64,000 nucleotides of DNA from Streptomyces sp. NRRL S-350 (GTDB taxonomy: Bacteria; Actinomycetota; Actinomycetes; Streptomycetales; Streptomycetaceae), in assembly GCF_000719705.1 (NCBI RefSeq), contig NZ_JOHO01000017.1:57113-121112 (forward strand), read 5' to 3'. Positions within the stretch are counted from its first letter, which is position 1; each line of letters begins with the position of its first letter. Positions 16,580-24,410 of this stretch are shown here, in pieces. Below the pieces are notes generated by a model, which did not search any database, was not told the origin of the DNA, and worked only from the letters and a program-made list of their open reading frames with translations. The position numbers and the translations under genes were made by a program.

Positions 16580-17275
16580 GTGTCCCCGCCCGTTGCCGCC
16601 CCCGCACCCCCCGCCGCACCCCGTTCGGCCTGGTGGCGGTTCGCGCTGCTGATCGCGCTGCTCGGCGCGGCCGGCGGCTCGCTGCTGCTGTGGAGCCCGA
16701 CGGACCTGCTGTCCGGCGGCCTGGCGGACCGGCTGCCGGGGTACTGGTTCGGACCGCTGTTCGCCGTGGTCTACGCGGTGGGGACGCTCGCGTTCGTCCC
16801 CCGGCCGGCCCTGAACGCGGCCGCCGGGCTGCTGCTCGGCATCCAGCAGGGCGTCGCGCTGGCGGTCCTCGGCACCACGGTGGGCGCGGCCCTGGCCTTC
16901 GGGCTCGGCCGGACGCTCGGGCGCGAGGCGCTCCGCCCCCACCTGCGCGGGAAGGTGCTCGGCGCCCTGGACCGGCGGTTCACCGAGCAGGGCTTCCGCA
17001 GTGTGCTGGTGCTGCGGCTGCTGCCCGGCATGCCGTTCCAGGCGGCCAACTACGGTGCGGCCTTCTCCGGCGTCCGCTTCCTGCCGTTCCTGCTCGCCAC
17101 CGCGATCGGCGTGGTGCCGACCACGGCGGTGTACGTCACGGCGGCGGCCAGCGCGGACCGGCCGGGATCGGCGGCCTTCCTGCTGTCGGCGGGCGTGATC
17201 GCCCTGCTCGGGCTGGGCACGCTGGTCGGGCTCTGGCGTACGGCCAAGGGCCGCCGCCGGGCGACGGTCGGCTGA
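16580..17275 (+). CDS. TVP38/TMEM64 (VTT domain) membrane protein
   Basis: A 231-residue integral membrane protein with five to six hydrophobic segments and the VTT/DedA-like signature: a half-helix with FVPRPALNAAAGLLLG, then VLVLRLLPGMPFQAANYGAAFSG. Relatives act as lipid scramblases or undecaprenyl-phosphate transport-like proteins; the bacterial function is not settled. The start is GTG 16580, six bases after a -10-like TACGCT (16568-16573), suggesting a leaderless transcript. The N-terminal 18 residues are Pro/Ala-rich. It stands alone; downstream DNA has degenerate repeats of CGGACCGGGCCCCA. Confidence 0.83.
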   Translation: MSPPVAAPAPPAAPRSAWWRFALLIALLGAAGGSLLLWSPTDLLSGGLADRLPGYWFGPLFAVVYAVGTLAFVPRPALNAAAGLLLGIQQGVALAVLGTTVGAALAFGLGRTLGREALRPHLRGKVLGALDRRFTEQGFRSVLVLRLLPGMPFQAANYGAAFSGVRFLPFLLATAIGVVPTTAVYVTAAASADRPGSAAFLLSAGVIALLGLGTLVGLWRTAKGRRRATVG

Positions 17276-17402
17276 GCGGCCGGGCCCCACGGACCGGACC
17301 GGACGGACCGGGCCCCACGGACCGGGCCCTACCGACCGGGCTTCGGCGGCCGGCCGAACAAATCGGTCGCCCACCCCGGCGCCGGGCGCCAGGATGGCGG
17401 AC

Positions 17403-17918
17403 ATGACCGAAACGAACCCGCGCGTGGACCCGCCGATGGCCGCCGACGAGGCCGCCACCCTCACCGCCTTCCTCGACTTCCACCGCAGCACCCTCGCCGT
17501 CAAGTGCGAGGGCCTGAGCGACGACCAGCTGCGGCTGCGGTCCGTCCCGCCGTCCGGCCTCTCACTGCTCGGCCTGGTCCGGCACATGGCCGAGGTCGAG
17601 CGCTACTGGTTCCAGGAGATCCTGCTCGGCAAGCAGTTCACCGCCGGCCACTACTGGAGCGAGGCCGACCCGGACGGCGACTTCGACAACGTCGGGACCG
17701 CCGACGTCGCCGCCGACTTCGCCACCTGGCGCGCCGAGATCGCGGCCGCCCGCCGCGCCGCCGACGGCCTGCCGCTGGACACCGTCGGCAAGCGGCTGCG
17801 CCACGGCCGGGAAGTGACGCTCCGCTGGATCCTCGCCCACATGGTCGAGGAGTACGCGCGGCACAACGGCCACGCGGATCTTCTGCGCGAATCGGTGGAC
17901 GGCGAGACCGGCGAGTGA
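17403..17918 (+). CDS. DinB/DUF664 family protein
   Basis: A 171-residue four-helix-bundle protein of the DinB/DUF664 superfamily. The putative metal-binding His residues are in the expected places: LVRHMAEVERYW in helix two and HMVEEYARHNGHADLLRE near the C-terminus. Family members include bacillithiol/mycothiol-dependent transferases and many proteins of unknown function. I prefer ATG 17403 because a -10-like CAGGAT lies seven bases before it, fitting leaderless initiation; ATG 17394 (three codons upstream) is the alternative. Single gene without an obvious operon partner. Confidence 0.8.
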   Translation: MTETNPRVDPPMAADEAATLTAFLDFHRSTLAVKCEGLSDDQLRLRSVPPSGLSLLGLVRHMAEVERYWFQEILLGKQFTAGHYWSEADPDGDFDNVGTADVAADFATWRAEIAAARRAADGLPLDTVGKRLRHGREVTLRWILAHMVEEYARHNGHADLLRESVDGETGE

Positions 17919-18200
17919 ACCGCCGGGTGAAATCGTTTCCGCATTGTTGACAGAAGGTCAATTACGCGGCGACCGCTACCGATATGGTCTACGCGCGCAA
18001 CCGTACGGCGCTGCGCCGCGTCTGCTGTGTGTGCCGGGTCCGCGCAGGTTTCCGGCACGGCACGACGCGTACGCGGGCCGCGAGCGGGCACGGGACCGGT
18101 GAACAGTGCGATACTCGGACAGTTCCGACGAGTGGATGACGTGTCAACAACGGCACGCGGCCCCGGGGGACCAGGACGGGACGAGGCAGGGAGGCGCGGC

Positions 18201-18593
18201 ATGGGAGCACTTCGCGACGAGCACCACAACGGGTGGCTGATGCCCTCGGGGAACTACCCGGCCGCGGTGTACGACGACGAGTGGGTCGAGCAGGAGACGG
18301 TTCCGGCCGTCGCCGCGCCCGCGAAGATCGTCTCCCTGCGGCCGACGGGCTTCGAGGCGGCCCGGACGGTCGGTGAGCACATCCGGGCGAGCATCCCGGT
18401 GGTCATGGACCTCACCGAGATGGACGAGGCCGAGGCCAAGCGCATGGTCGACTTCGCCTCCGGGCTGATCTTCGGCACCCAGGGCGGCATCGAGCGGATC
18501 GCCCGCCGGGTCTTCCTGCTCACCCCGGCCGAGGTCGAGGTGATGGTGATCGACCGCCCGCTCGACGACACCGGGTTCTACAACCAGAGCTGA
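18201..18593 (+). CDS. SepF-like cell division protein (Sfl paralogue type)
   Basis: A 130-residue protein whose C-terminal 85 residues match the SepF core: KIVSLRPTGFEAARTVGEHI, then PVVMDLTEMDEAEAKRMVDF and RRVFLLTPAEVEVM. SepF links FtsZ to the membrane. This protein is short at the N-terminus and lacks the typical linker, and it is not next to ftsZ, so it is more likely one of the additional SepF-like proteins of Streptomyces than the primary SepF. ATG 18201 with GGGAGG ten bases upstream is preferred over longer in-frame starts. A Rho-independent terminator follows. Confidence 0.85.
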   Translation: MGALRDEHHNGWLMPSGNYPAAVYDDEWVEQETVPAVAAPAKIVSLRPTGFEAARTVGEHIRASIPVVMDLTEMDEAEAKRMVDFASGLIFGTQGGIERIARRVFLLTPAEVEVMVIDRPLDDTGFYNQS

Positions 18594-18615
18594 GCCGCCA
18601 CACCGCGGCACCCCG

Positions 18616-18648
18616 ACCGGGGACGGCACCCGCCGTCTCCGGTTTTTT
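18616..18648 (+). terminator. Rho-independent terminator of sepF-like gene
   Basis: A 12-bp stem (ACCGGGGACGGC against GCCGTCTCCGGT with one G-T pair), four-base loop and a run of six T residues at 18643-18648. One of the few hairpins in this window with a real T-tract. Confidence 0.85.
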
Positions 18649-18680
18649 GCTGCCCCGCGACCGAGGCCCCGCGGATCACC

Positions 18681-18731
18681 TGAGACTCCGGAATTAATTC
18701 TGAGACACCAATGTCTCATGTGAACTACACT
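18681..18731 (+). promoter_or_regulatory. Promoter and operator of TetR-MFS pair
   Basis: A perfect palindrome TGAGAC-N6-GTCTCA occupies 18701-18718. A further TGAGAC is at 18681 and a palindromic GAATTAATTC at 18691-18700. A -10-like TACACT lies at 18726-18731, six bases before the TetR start. The palindrome covers the spacer upstream of the -10, the usual position for an autorepressor operator. Confidence 0.7.
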
Positions 18732-18737
18732 CGATTC

Positions 18738-19433
18738 ATGGCCACCGACCGCGACACCGTCCTCGAAGCCGCCGTCAGCGTGCTCTCCCGCCGCCCGACC
18801 GCCCACCTGGACGAGATCGCGCGCGCCGCCGGCATCAGCCGCGCCACCCTGCACCGGCTGTTCCCGGGGCGCGAGGCGCTGATCCGCGAGGTCGGCCTGC
18901 TCGGCCTGCGCCGGTTCGCCGCCGCGCTGGACACCGCCGGGGTCGAGGACGGCGACGCGGAGGCGGCGCTGCGCCGCCTGGTGGACGCCTCCGTGCCCGA
19001 CGCCGCACTCTGCGCCTTCCTGGCCGGCGAGAACCAGCTCTACGAGAACGACGACATCAACGACCTCTGGGAGCTCCAGATCGCCCGGCTGCACGCGCTG
19101 TTCCTGCGCGGCCAGCAGCAGGGCGCGTTCCGCATCGAGCTGAGCGCCGCCTGGCTGAGCGAGGCCTTCTTCGACCTGGTCGCCGGCGTCGGCTGGTCCA
19201 TCCAGGACGGCCGGCTCGCCCCGCGCGACGCCGCCTTCTCCCTCACCGAGCTCTTCCTCGGCGGCGCGCTGCGCAGACCGCCCGCCCCGAGCCCCACCAC
19301 CGGCAGCCCCACCACCGGCAGCGCCACCACCGGCAGCCCCGCCACCGGCGGTCCCACCAGCGACAGTCCCACTGCCCACAGCCCCGCGGACCCCAGCACC
19401 CCGGACCGCAGACCGCAGACCGGACACCGATAA
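18738..19433 (+). CDS. TetR family regulator with Pro/Thr/Ser-rich tail
   Basis: A 231-residue TetR protein. The N-terminal HTH reads LDEIARAAGISRATLHRLFPGREAL (in two parts, residues about 22-46). A ligand-binding helical domain follows to about residue 180. The last 50 residues are a Pro/Thr/Ser/Gly-rich tail encoded by a degenerate 15-bp repeat; such a tail is not part of the family fold. ATG 18738 fits a leaderless transcript. An alternative ATG at 18711 would lie inside the operator palindrome and is less likely. The MFS efflux gene starts 3 bp after the stop, so this is the local repressor of a drug-efflux operon. Confidence 0.85.
   Translation: MATDRDTVLEAAVSVLSRRPTAHLDEIARAAGISRATLHRLFPGREALIREVGLLGLRRFAAALDTAGVEDGDAEAALRRLVDASVPDAALCAFLAGENQLYENDDINDLWELQIARLHALFLRGQQQGAFRIELSAAWLSEAFFDLVAGVGWSIQDGRLAPRDAAFSLTELFLGGALRRPPAPSPTTGSPTTGSATTGSPATGGPTSDSPTAHSPADPSTPDRRPQTGHR
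19291..19380 (+). repeat. 15-bp coding repeat in TetR tail
   Basis: Degenerate copies of a 15-bp unit near AGCCCCACCACCGGC, about five or six, encode PTTGS-type pentapeptides at the C-terminus of the TetR protein. Copy-number variation between strains would be expected. Confidence 0.75.
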
Positions 19434-19436
19434 GCC

Positions 19437-20987
19437 ATGAGCACCCCGACCGCCCGCCAGCGCTGGACCGGCCTCGCCGTCCTCGTCCTGGCCGTGACCG
19501 TGGTCGCCCTCGACGCGACCGTCCTCTCCCTCGCCATCCCGTCGATCAGCGAGACGCTGCGCCCCACCGGCACCCAGCTGCTCTGGATCGGCGACTCCTA
19601 CTCCTTCGTGCTCGCCGGCCTGCTGGTCAGCATGGGCGCGCTGAGCGACCGCATCGGCCGCAAGCGGCTGCTGCTGGCCGGTTCCGCGGCCTTCGGCGCG
19701 GCCTCGCTGCTGGCCGCCTACGCGCCGGGCCCGGGCTGGCTGATCCTCGCCCGCGCGCTGCTCGGCGTGGCCGGCGCGACGATCATGCCCTCCACCCTCT
19801 CGCTGATCCGCGGCCTCTTCCCGGACGACCGGGAGCGGGCCACCGCGATCGGCATCTGGGGTGCGGCCGCCACCGCCGGCGCCGCGCTCGGTCCGGTGGT
19901 CGGCGGGGCGCTGCTGGAGCACTTCTGGTGGGGCTCGGTGTTCCTGATGAACATCCCCGTGCTGGTCCTGCTGCTGGGCCTCGGCGCCTGGCTGCTGCCG
20001 GAGTCCAAGGACCCGAAGCCCGGCCGGTGGGACGTGCCGAGCGTCGTCCTGTCGTTGGCCGGGGTGATCGGCGTGGTGTACGCGGTCAAGGAGGCCGCCG
20101 CGCACGGCGTCGGCCGATGGGACGTCCCGGTCGCCTTCCTGCTGGGCGCCGCCGCGCTCACCGGCTTCGTCCGCCGCCAGCTGCGGCTGGAGACCCCGCT
20201 GCTCGACGTCCGGCTGTTCCGCGACCGGCGGTTCACCGCGGCCGTGTCGGCCTCGCTGATCTCCCTGGTCGGCCTCTCCGGCGTGATCTTCGTGGTCTCG
20301 CAGTACCTCCAGCTGGTCCGGGGCTACCAGCCGCTCCAGGCGGGCCTGGCCGAGCTGCCGGCCTTCGCGGGCTCGGTGGTCGGCGGCCTGCTGACCGCCC
20401 GGTTCGCCCGGCGCTTCGGCGCCCGGGCGGCGCTGACCGCCTGCCTGCTGGCGATGGGCCTGGGCGTCGGCGCGCTCGGCTTCCTGCAGCAGGACACCAC
20501 CTACCTGCTGCTGGCGGCGTCGTTCCTGCTGGTCGGTACGGCCGAGGGCGTGGTCTACACGCTCGGCGCCGACCTGGTGCTGGGAGCCGCGCCCGCCGAC
20601 AAGGCCGGCGCCGCCTCGGCGGTCTCGGAGACGGCGTACGAGCTGGGCACCGCGCTCGGCATCGCGCTGGTCGGCTCGGTGGTCGGCTCGATCTATGCCG
20701 ACGGGCTCTCCGTCCCGGCCGGGACGGACCCGGCCGCGGCCGCCCGGGCCGGCGAGTCGCTGGGCGCGGCCGTCGAGACGGCGCGGGGGCTGGCGCCGGA
20801 GGTGGCGCAGCCGCTGCTGTCGAGCGCGAAGGAGGCCTTCGTCGGCGGCATGAACAGCGCCGGGCTGCTGGCCGCCGTCCTGCTGGTCGGCGCCGCGGTG
20901 ACGGCCTGGCGGCTGCTGCGCGGGTCGGCCGGGCCCGGCGCGGCCGCCGAGGAGCCGGCGGAGGTGTCGGAGCAGGTCCCCGTGTGA
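19437..20987 (+). CDS. DHA2-type (EmrB/QacA) MFS efflux transporter
   Basis: A 516-residue MFS protein with 14 likely transmembrane segments, the size and motif set of DHA2 drug/H+ antiporters: motif A GALSDRIGRKR after TM2, motif C-like GAALGPVVGGALLEHFWW in TM5, and motif D1-type LDATVLSLAIPSI in TM1. It exports toxic compounds or metabolites. It is three bases after the TetR gene and certainly cotranscribed; the substrate is unknown. A strong palindromic terminator lies 33 bp after the stop. Confidence 0.9.
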   Translation: MSTPTARQRWTGLAVLVLAVTVVALDATVLSLAIPSISETLRPTGTQLLWIGDSYSFVLAGLLVSMGALSDRIGRKRLLLAGSAAFGAASLLAAYAPGPGWLILARALLGVAGATIMPSTLSLIRGLFPDDRERATAIGIWGAAATAGAALGPVVGGALLEHFWWGSVFLMNIPVLVLLLGLGAWLLPESKDPKPGRWDVPSVVLSLAGVIGVVYAVKEAAAHGVGRWDVPVAFLLGAAALTGFVRRQLRLETPLLDVRLFRDRRFTAAVSASLISLVGLSGVIFVVSQYLQLVRGYQPLQAGLAELPAFAGSVVGGLLTARFARRFGARAALTACLLAMGLGVGALGFLQQDTTYLLLAASFLLVGTAEGVVYTLGADLVLGAAPADKAGAASAVSETAYELGTALGIALVGSVVGSIYADGLSVPAGTDPAAAARAGESLGAAVETARGLAPEVAQPLLSSAKEAFVGGMNSAGLLAAVLLVGAAVTAWRLLRGSAGPGAAAEEPAEVSEQVPV

Positions 20988-21019
20988 CCGGCCTCGCCGA
21001 CCGCCGTGACGGCCGCCGT

Positions 21020-21054
21020 GGAACGGCCGTTCTCCTTTCGAGAACGGCCGTTCC
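21020..21054. terminator. Bidirectional hairpin terminator
   Basis: Perfect 15-bp arms (GGAACGGCCGTTCTC and its complement) with a CTTTC loop, placed between the convergent MFS and SpoIIE-type phosphatase genes. It can serve both strands. Confidence 0.85.
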
Positions 21055-21071
21055 CGCGTTCCGGCGCCCTG

Positions 21072-23552
21072 CTACTTGGCCCCGAACGGCAGCTCCAGTT
21101 CGGCCCAGACCACCTTGCCGTCCCGGGTGAGCCGGCTGCCCCAGCGCTGTGCCAGCTCGCTGACCAGGAACATCCCGCGGCCGCCCTCGTCCTGCTCGGC
21201 GAACGGGCGCAGCTGCGGCGTCTGCCCGCCGGCGTCGGCGACCTCGACGGTGAGCACCCGGTCACGGAACAACCTCAGCCGGCGCGGGGCGTCGGCGTGC
21301 AGCAGGGCGTTCGTCACCAGTTCGCTGACCAGCAGTTCGGCGTAGTCGGTGAGCGCGGTCAGGCCCCAGGCCTCCAGGGTGGCCCGGGTGAACCGACGGG
21401 CCTTGCCCGGCAGCCGGCCGCCGCCGGTGAGCGGCAGGGTGGCGATCCGGTCCGCGGGCAGCGGCAGCACCCGCGCCATGATCATCGCTATGTCGTCCTC
21501 CGTGCCGTCGGTGACCAGGGCCCCGAGGACCGCGTCGCAGCTCTCCTCCAGGGTGCGGCCCGGCCCGGCCAGGGTGCGGGCGAGCAGGTCGATCCCGGCG
21601 TCCAGGTCCTGGCCGCGCCGTTCGACCAGGCCGTCGGTGTAGAGCGCGACCATGCCGCCCTCGGGGATGGTGAACTCGATCGACTCGAAGCCCACCCCGC
21701 CGACGCCCAGCGGCACGCCGGGCGGCACCTCGACCATCTGCGCGGTGCCGTCGGGGGCGACCCGCACCGGCGGCAGGTGGCCGGCCGAGGCGACCTGGAG
21801 GGTGCGCTCCAGCGGGTCGTAGACCGCGCAGATGCAGGTGGCGAACTGGCCCTCGCCGATTCCCGAGGCGGTCTCGTCCAGCCGGGTGAGGACCTGCTCG
21901 GGCGGCATGTCGAGGGTCGCGAGGGTCCGGGCGACGGTGCGCAGCTGGCCCATCGTGGCGGCGGCGCGGATGCCGTGGCCCATCACGTCGCCCACCACCA
22001 GGGCCACCCGCCCGCAGGACAGCGGGACGACGTCGAACCAGTCGCCGCCGACCTCGCTGACGACACTGCTGGGCAGGTAGCGGTAGGCGATCTCCAGGCC
22101 GAGGGTGCGGTGCACCTCCTGCGGCAGCAGGCTGCGCTGCAGGGTCAGGGCGGTCTCGCGCTCGCGCCGGTAGAGCCGGGCGTTGTCCAGGGCCAGTGCG
22201 GTGCGGGCGACGAGTTCCTCGGCGAGGGCGACGTCGGCGGCGGTGAAGGGCTCGGGGTTGCGCATCCTGATGAACTCGGAGCCGCCGAGCACCATGCCCC
22301 GGGCGGTGATCGGCACCATCAGGTACGAGTGGATGCCCGCCGCCATCCCGGGCGCCACCCGGTCCTCGCTGGAGACCAGCCCGCGCAGGACGTCCTCGTC
22401 CACGTGGGCGCGCACCAGCGGCTTCCCGCTGCGCAGGCACTGGGTGTAGCTGCGGTCGGGGGCGTACTCGGAGGTCTCGCCGACCACGTCCACGGCGTGC
22501 ACCAGGCCGGATTCGTAGGACTCCCCGACGGCGACGGCGCGTAGCGTGACGGTCCGGTCGGAGGGGATCGCGCTGGGTTCGGAGCCGCGCAGCACCGGCT
22601 CCAGCAGGTCGACGGTGGCGAAGTCGGCGAACCGGGGGACGACGGCCTCGATCAGTTCCTCGGCGGTGCGCTGGAGGTCGAGGGTGGTGCCGATCCGCGC
22701 GGTCGCCTCGGCGATGGTGGCCAGGCGTTCCTGGGCGCGGGCGGCGCGGGCCTCGGCCTGGAAGCGCTCGGTGACGTCGGTGATCGAGGAACAGACTCCG
22801 AACACCCGGCCGGTGGAGTCCTCCAGCCGGAAGTAGGAGGCGGACCAGGCGCGGTCCCGCTTTGGGTCGCCGGGGACGCGGCCGTGCGAGCGGGCGTCCA
22901 CGACGGGCCTGCCGGTCGTCAGGACCTGTCTTATGGTCTGCTCGATCTCGGCGCTGTTGAGTCCGGGCAGCACGGCGGATATCCGGCGGCCGAGGTGGGC
23001 GGCGACCGGCACGCCGTTCATCCGGGCGAGCGCCTCGTTGAGCCGCACGTAGCGCAGGTCCGAGTCGTAGACGGCCATGCCGATCGGCGAGCGGCCGAAG
23101 ATGCCGTCCAGCACCGCGAGGTCGGCCTCGATGGCGTGCAGCGCGCGGGTGTCGGAGGCGGTGGCGAGCAGCAGCAGGGTGCCGGCCGGGCCGGCGATCG
23201 GGTAGGTGCGGAACTCCAGGTCGACCTTGTGGCCGTCGCGGTGGCGGACCGGGAAGACGCCGGACCAGCCGGTGCCGCCCATGATCCGTTCGAAGAGCTC
23301 CAGCACCTCCGCGCGGTCGCCGCCGTCGGTGAGCAGCTGGGCGGCGTAGCTGCCGACGGCCTCGTCGGCGGTGTAGCCGAGCAGGGCCTCGGCGTCCTCG
23401 CTCCAGTGCAGGATCAGGCCGTCGCCCTGGAGCAGGGCCGTCGCGAGCGGGACGAGCCGGTGGCCTTCGGGGCGGGTGCCCTCGGGGCGTGCCGGGGGGC
23501 CGCCCGGTGCCGGGTCGGCGGCGTCGGTAGCGTCCCACTCGTGTCCGTGCAT
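21072..23552 (-). CDS. PAS-PAS-GAF-SpoIIE phosphatase-anti-sigma kinase fusion
   Basis: An 826-residue cytosolic signalling protein. Order: PAS (about 30-140, LHWSEDAEALLGYTADEAVG), second PAS (about 150-265), GAF (about 285-440), PP2C/SpoIIE phosphatase (about 465-680; metal motifs VGGDWFDV and VVGDVMGHG, then SAGHLPP and DGTEDDIAM) and a C-terminal HATPase_c of the RsbW type (about 700-820; ELVTNALLHA, DEGGRGMFLV). Such proteins dephosphorylate anti-anti-sigma factors and may also bind sigma or anti-anti-sigma factors, controlling SigB-like or developmental sigma factors in streptomycetes. No partner gene is adjacent. ATG 23552; single gene, terminated by the hairpin at 21020-21054. Confidence 0.9.
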   Translation of the reverse strand: MHGHEWDATDAADPAPGGPPARPEGTRPEGHRLVPLATALLQGDGLILHWSEDAEALLGYTADEAVGSYAAQLLTDGGDRAEVLELFERIMGGTGWSGVFPVRHRDGHKVDLEFRTYPIAGPAGTLLLLATASDTRALHAIEADLAVLDGIFGRSPIGMAVYDSDLRYVRLNEALARMNGVPVAAHLGRRISAVLPGLNSAEIEQTIRQVLTTGRPVVDARSHGRVPGDPKRDRAWSASYFRLEDSTGRVFGVCSSITDVTERFQAEARAARAQERLATIAEATARIGTTLDLQRTAEELIEAVVPRFADFATVDLLEPVLRGSEPSAIPSDRTVTLRAVAVGESYESGLVHAVDVVGETSEYAPDRSYTQCLRSGKPLVRAHVDEDVLRGLVSSEDRVAPGMAAGIHSYLMVPITARGMVLGGSEFIRMRNPEPFTAADVALAEELVARTALALDNARLYRRERETALTLQRSLLPQEVHRTLGLEIAYRYLPSSVVSEVGGDWFDVVPLSCGRVALVVGDVMGHGIRAAATMGQLRTVARTLATLDMPPEQVLTRLDETASGIGEGQFATCICAVYDPLERTLQVASAGHLPPVRVAPDGTAQMVEVPPGVPLGVGGVGFESIEFTIPEGGMVALYTDGLVERRGQDLDAGIDLLARTLAGPGRTLEESCDAVLGALVTDGTEDDIAMIMARVLPLPADRIATLPLTGGGRLPGKARRFTRATLEAWGLTALTDYAELLVSELVTNALLHADAPRRLRLFRDRVLTVEVADAGGQTPQLRPFAEQDEGGRGMFLVSELAQRWGSRLTRDGKVVWAELELPFGAK

Positions 23553-23700
23553 GATCAGGCAGCACCCCGGTTCGGCTCGTGCCCGGCCGGGCGGGCCTCG
23601 CGGTCCGTGCCGGCCGGGATTCTTCTCCAGACTGCACGGACATCGGCCGCCCGGCGACCCCTTGGTCAGGAGTCGTCCGGCCGTTCCCGGTGCACGGGCG

Positions 23701-24321
23701 TCATGGGCGTACCGGCCGCAGCGTACTCTCCAGAACGCCCGCCCACTGCCGGATCACTCCGGATCGTCGGAGGCTGTCGTCGGTGAGCAGGTTGGCCAGG
23801 CCCAGTCCGCGGGCGAGGTCCAGGGTGGCCTGTACGGATTCGCGCACGCCGGGGTGGCTCTCGTCGGTGCCGAGGAACTCCACGGCGGCCCGGTGGGCCT
23901 CCCGGCCGACGTGGCCCTCCAGGGCGACGATCCGCTCGCGCAGCCCCTCCTCGGTGGCGGCGGCGGTCCACAGGTGGAGGGCGGCGCGGAACAGCGGGCC
24001 GGTGTAGAGGCGCACGATCATGTCGACCACGGCCAGGGTGCGGTCGGGGCCGACGGCCGGCAGCTCGTCCGCGTGGGCGCGGACGGCTGCCAGCCGCTCG
24101 GCGGTGACGTGCTCGACGGCCGCGGTGAAGAGGTCCTCGCGGGTCGGGAAGTGGTGCTGGGCGGCGCCCCGGGAGACACCGGCGCGCTCGGCGACCACGG
24201 TGACGGTGGAGCCGTTCCAGCCGAGTTCGGCCAGGCAGTCCACGGCCGCCGCGAGCAGCCGGGCCCTGGTCGCGCGGCTGCGGTCCTGCTGGGGGGTGCG
24301 GGCGGCGGGGTGGCTGGCCAT
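23701..24321 (-). CDS. TetR family regulator
   Basis: A 206-residue TetR protein. The HTH is VTVVAERAGVSRGAAQHHFP (residues about 38-58), then DLFTAAVEHV. The C-terminal domain resembles regulators of fatty acid or aromatic acid CoA pathways. It lies 89 bp downstream of, and on the same strand as, the 4-coumarate-CoA-ligase-like gene, so it probably regulates that gene and perhaps the acyl-CoA operon at 27.6-34.2 kb. Start ATG 24321; the preceding bases GGAGCCGCCAGCAGCC give a weak site. A longer frame upstream exists but reads as the shadow of the ligase end. Confidence 0.83.
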   Translation of the reverse strand: MASHPAARTPQQDRSRATRARLLAAAVDCLAELGWNGSTVTVVAERAGVSRGAAQHHFPTREDLFTAAVEHVTAERLAAVRAHADELPAVGPDRTLAVVDMIVRLYTGPLFRAALHLWTAAATEEGLRERIVALEGHVGREAHRAAVEFLGTDESHPGVRESVQATLDLARGLGLANLLTDDSLRRSGVIRQWAGVLESTLRPVRP

Positions 24322-24410
24322 GGCTGCTGGCGGCTCCTGTTCCGGTGCGGGCGCGGCGGGTCGATCCTCACAGACGGGCGCCGGTCGCCGCCCGCCGGGG
24401 GCCTGCGGGC

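Noticed and set aside
17947..17988. TTGACA and TATGGT upstream of the SepF-like gene as a promoter
   Set aside because: The spacer would be 30 bp, too long for a sigma-70-type promoter.
18701..18737. ATG at 18711 as the TetR start
   Set aside because: It lies inside the operator palindrome and upstream of the -10-like hexamer; ATG 18738 fits better.
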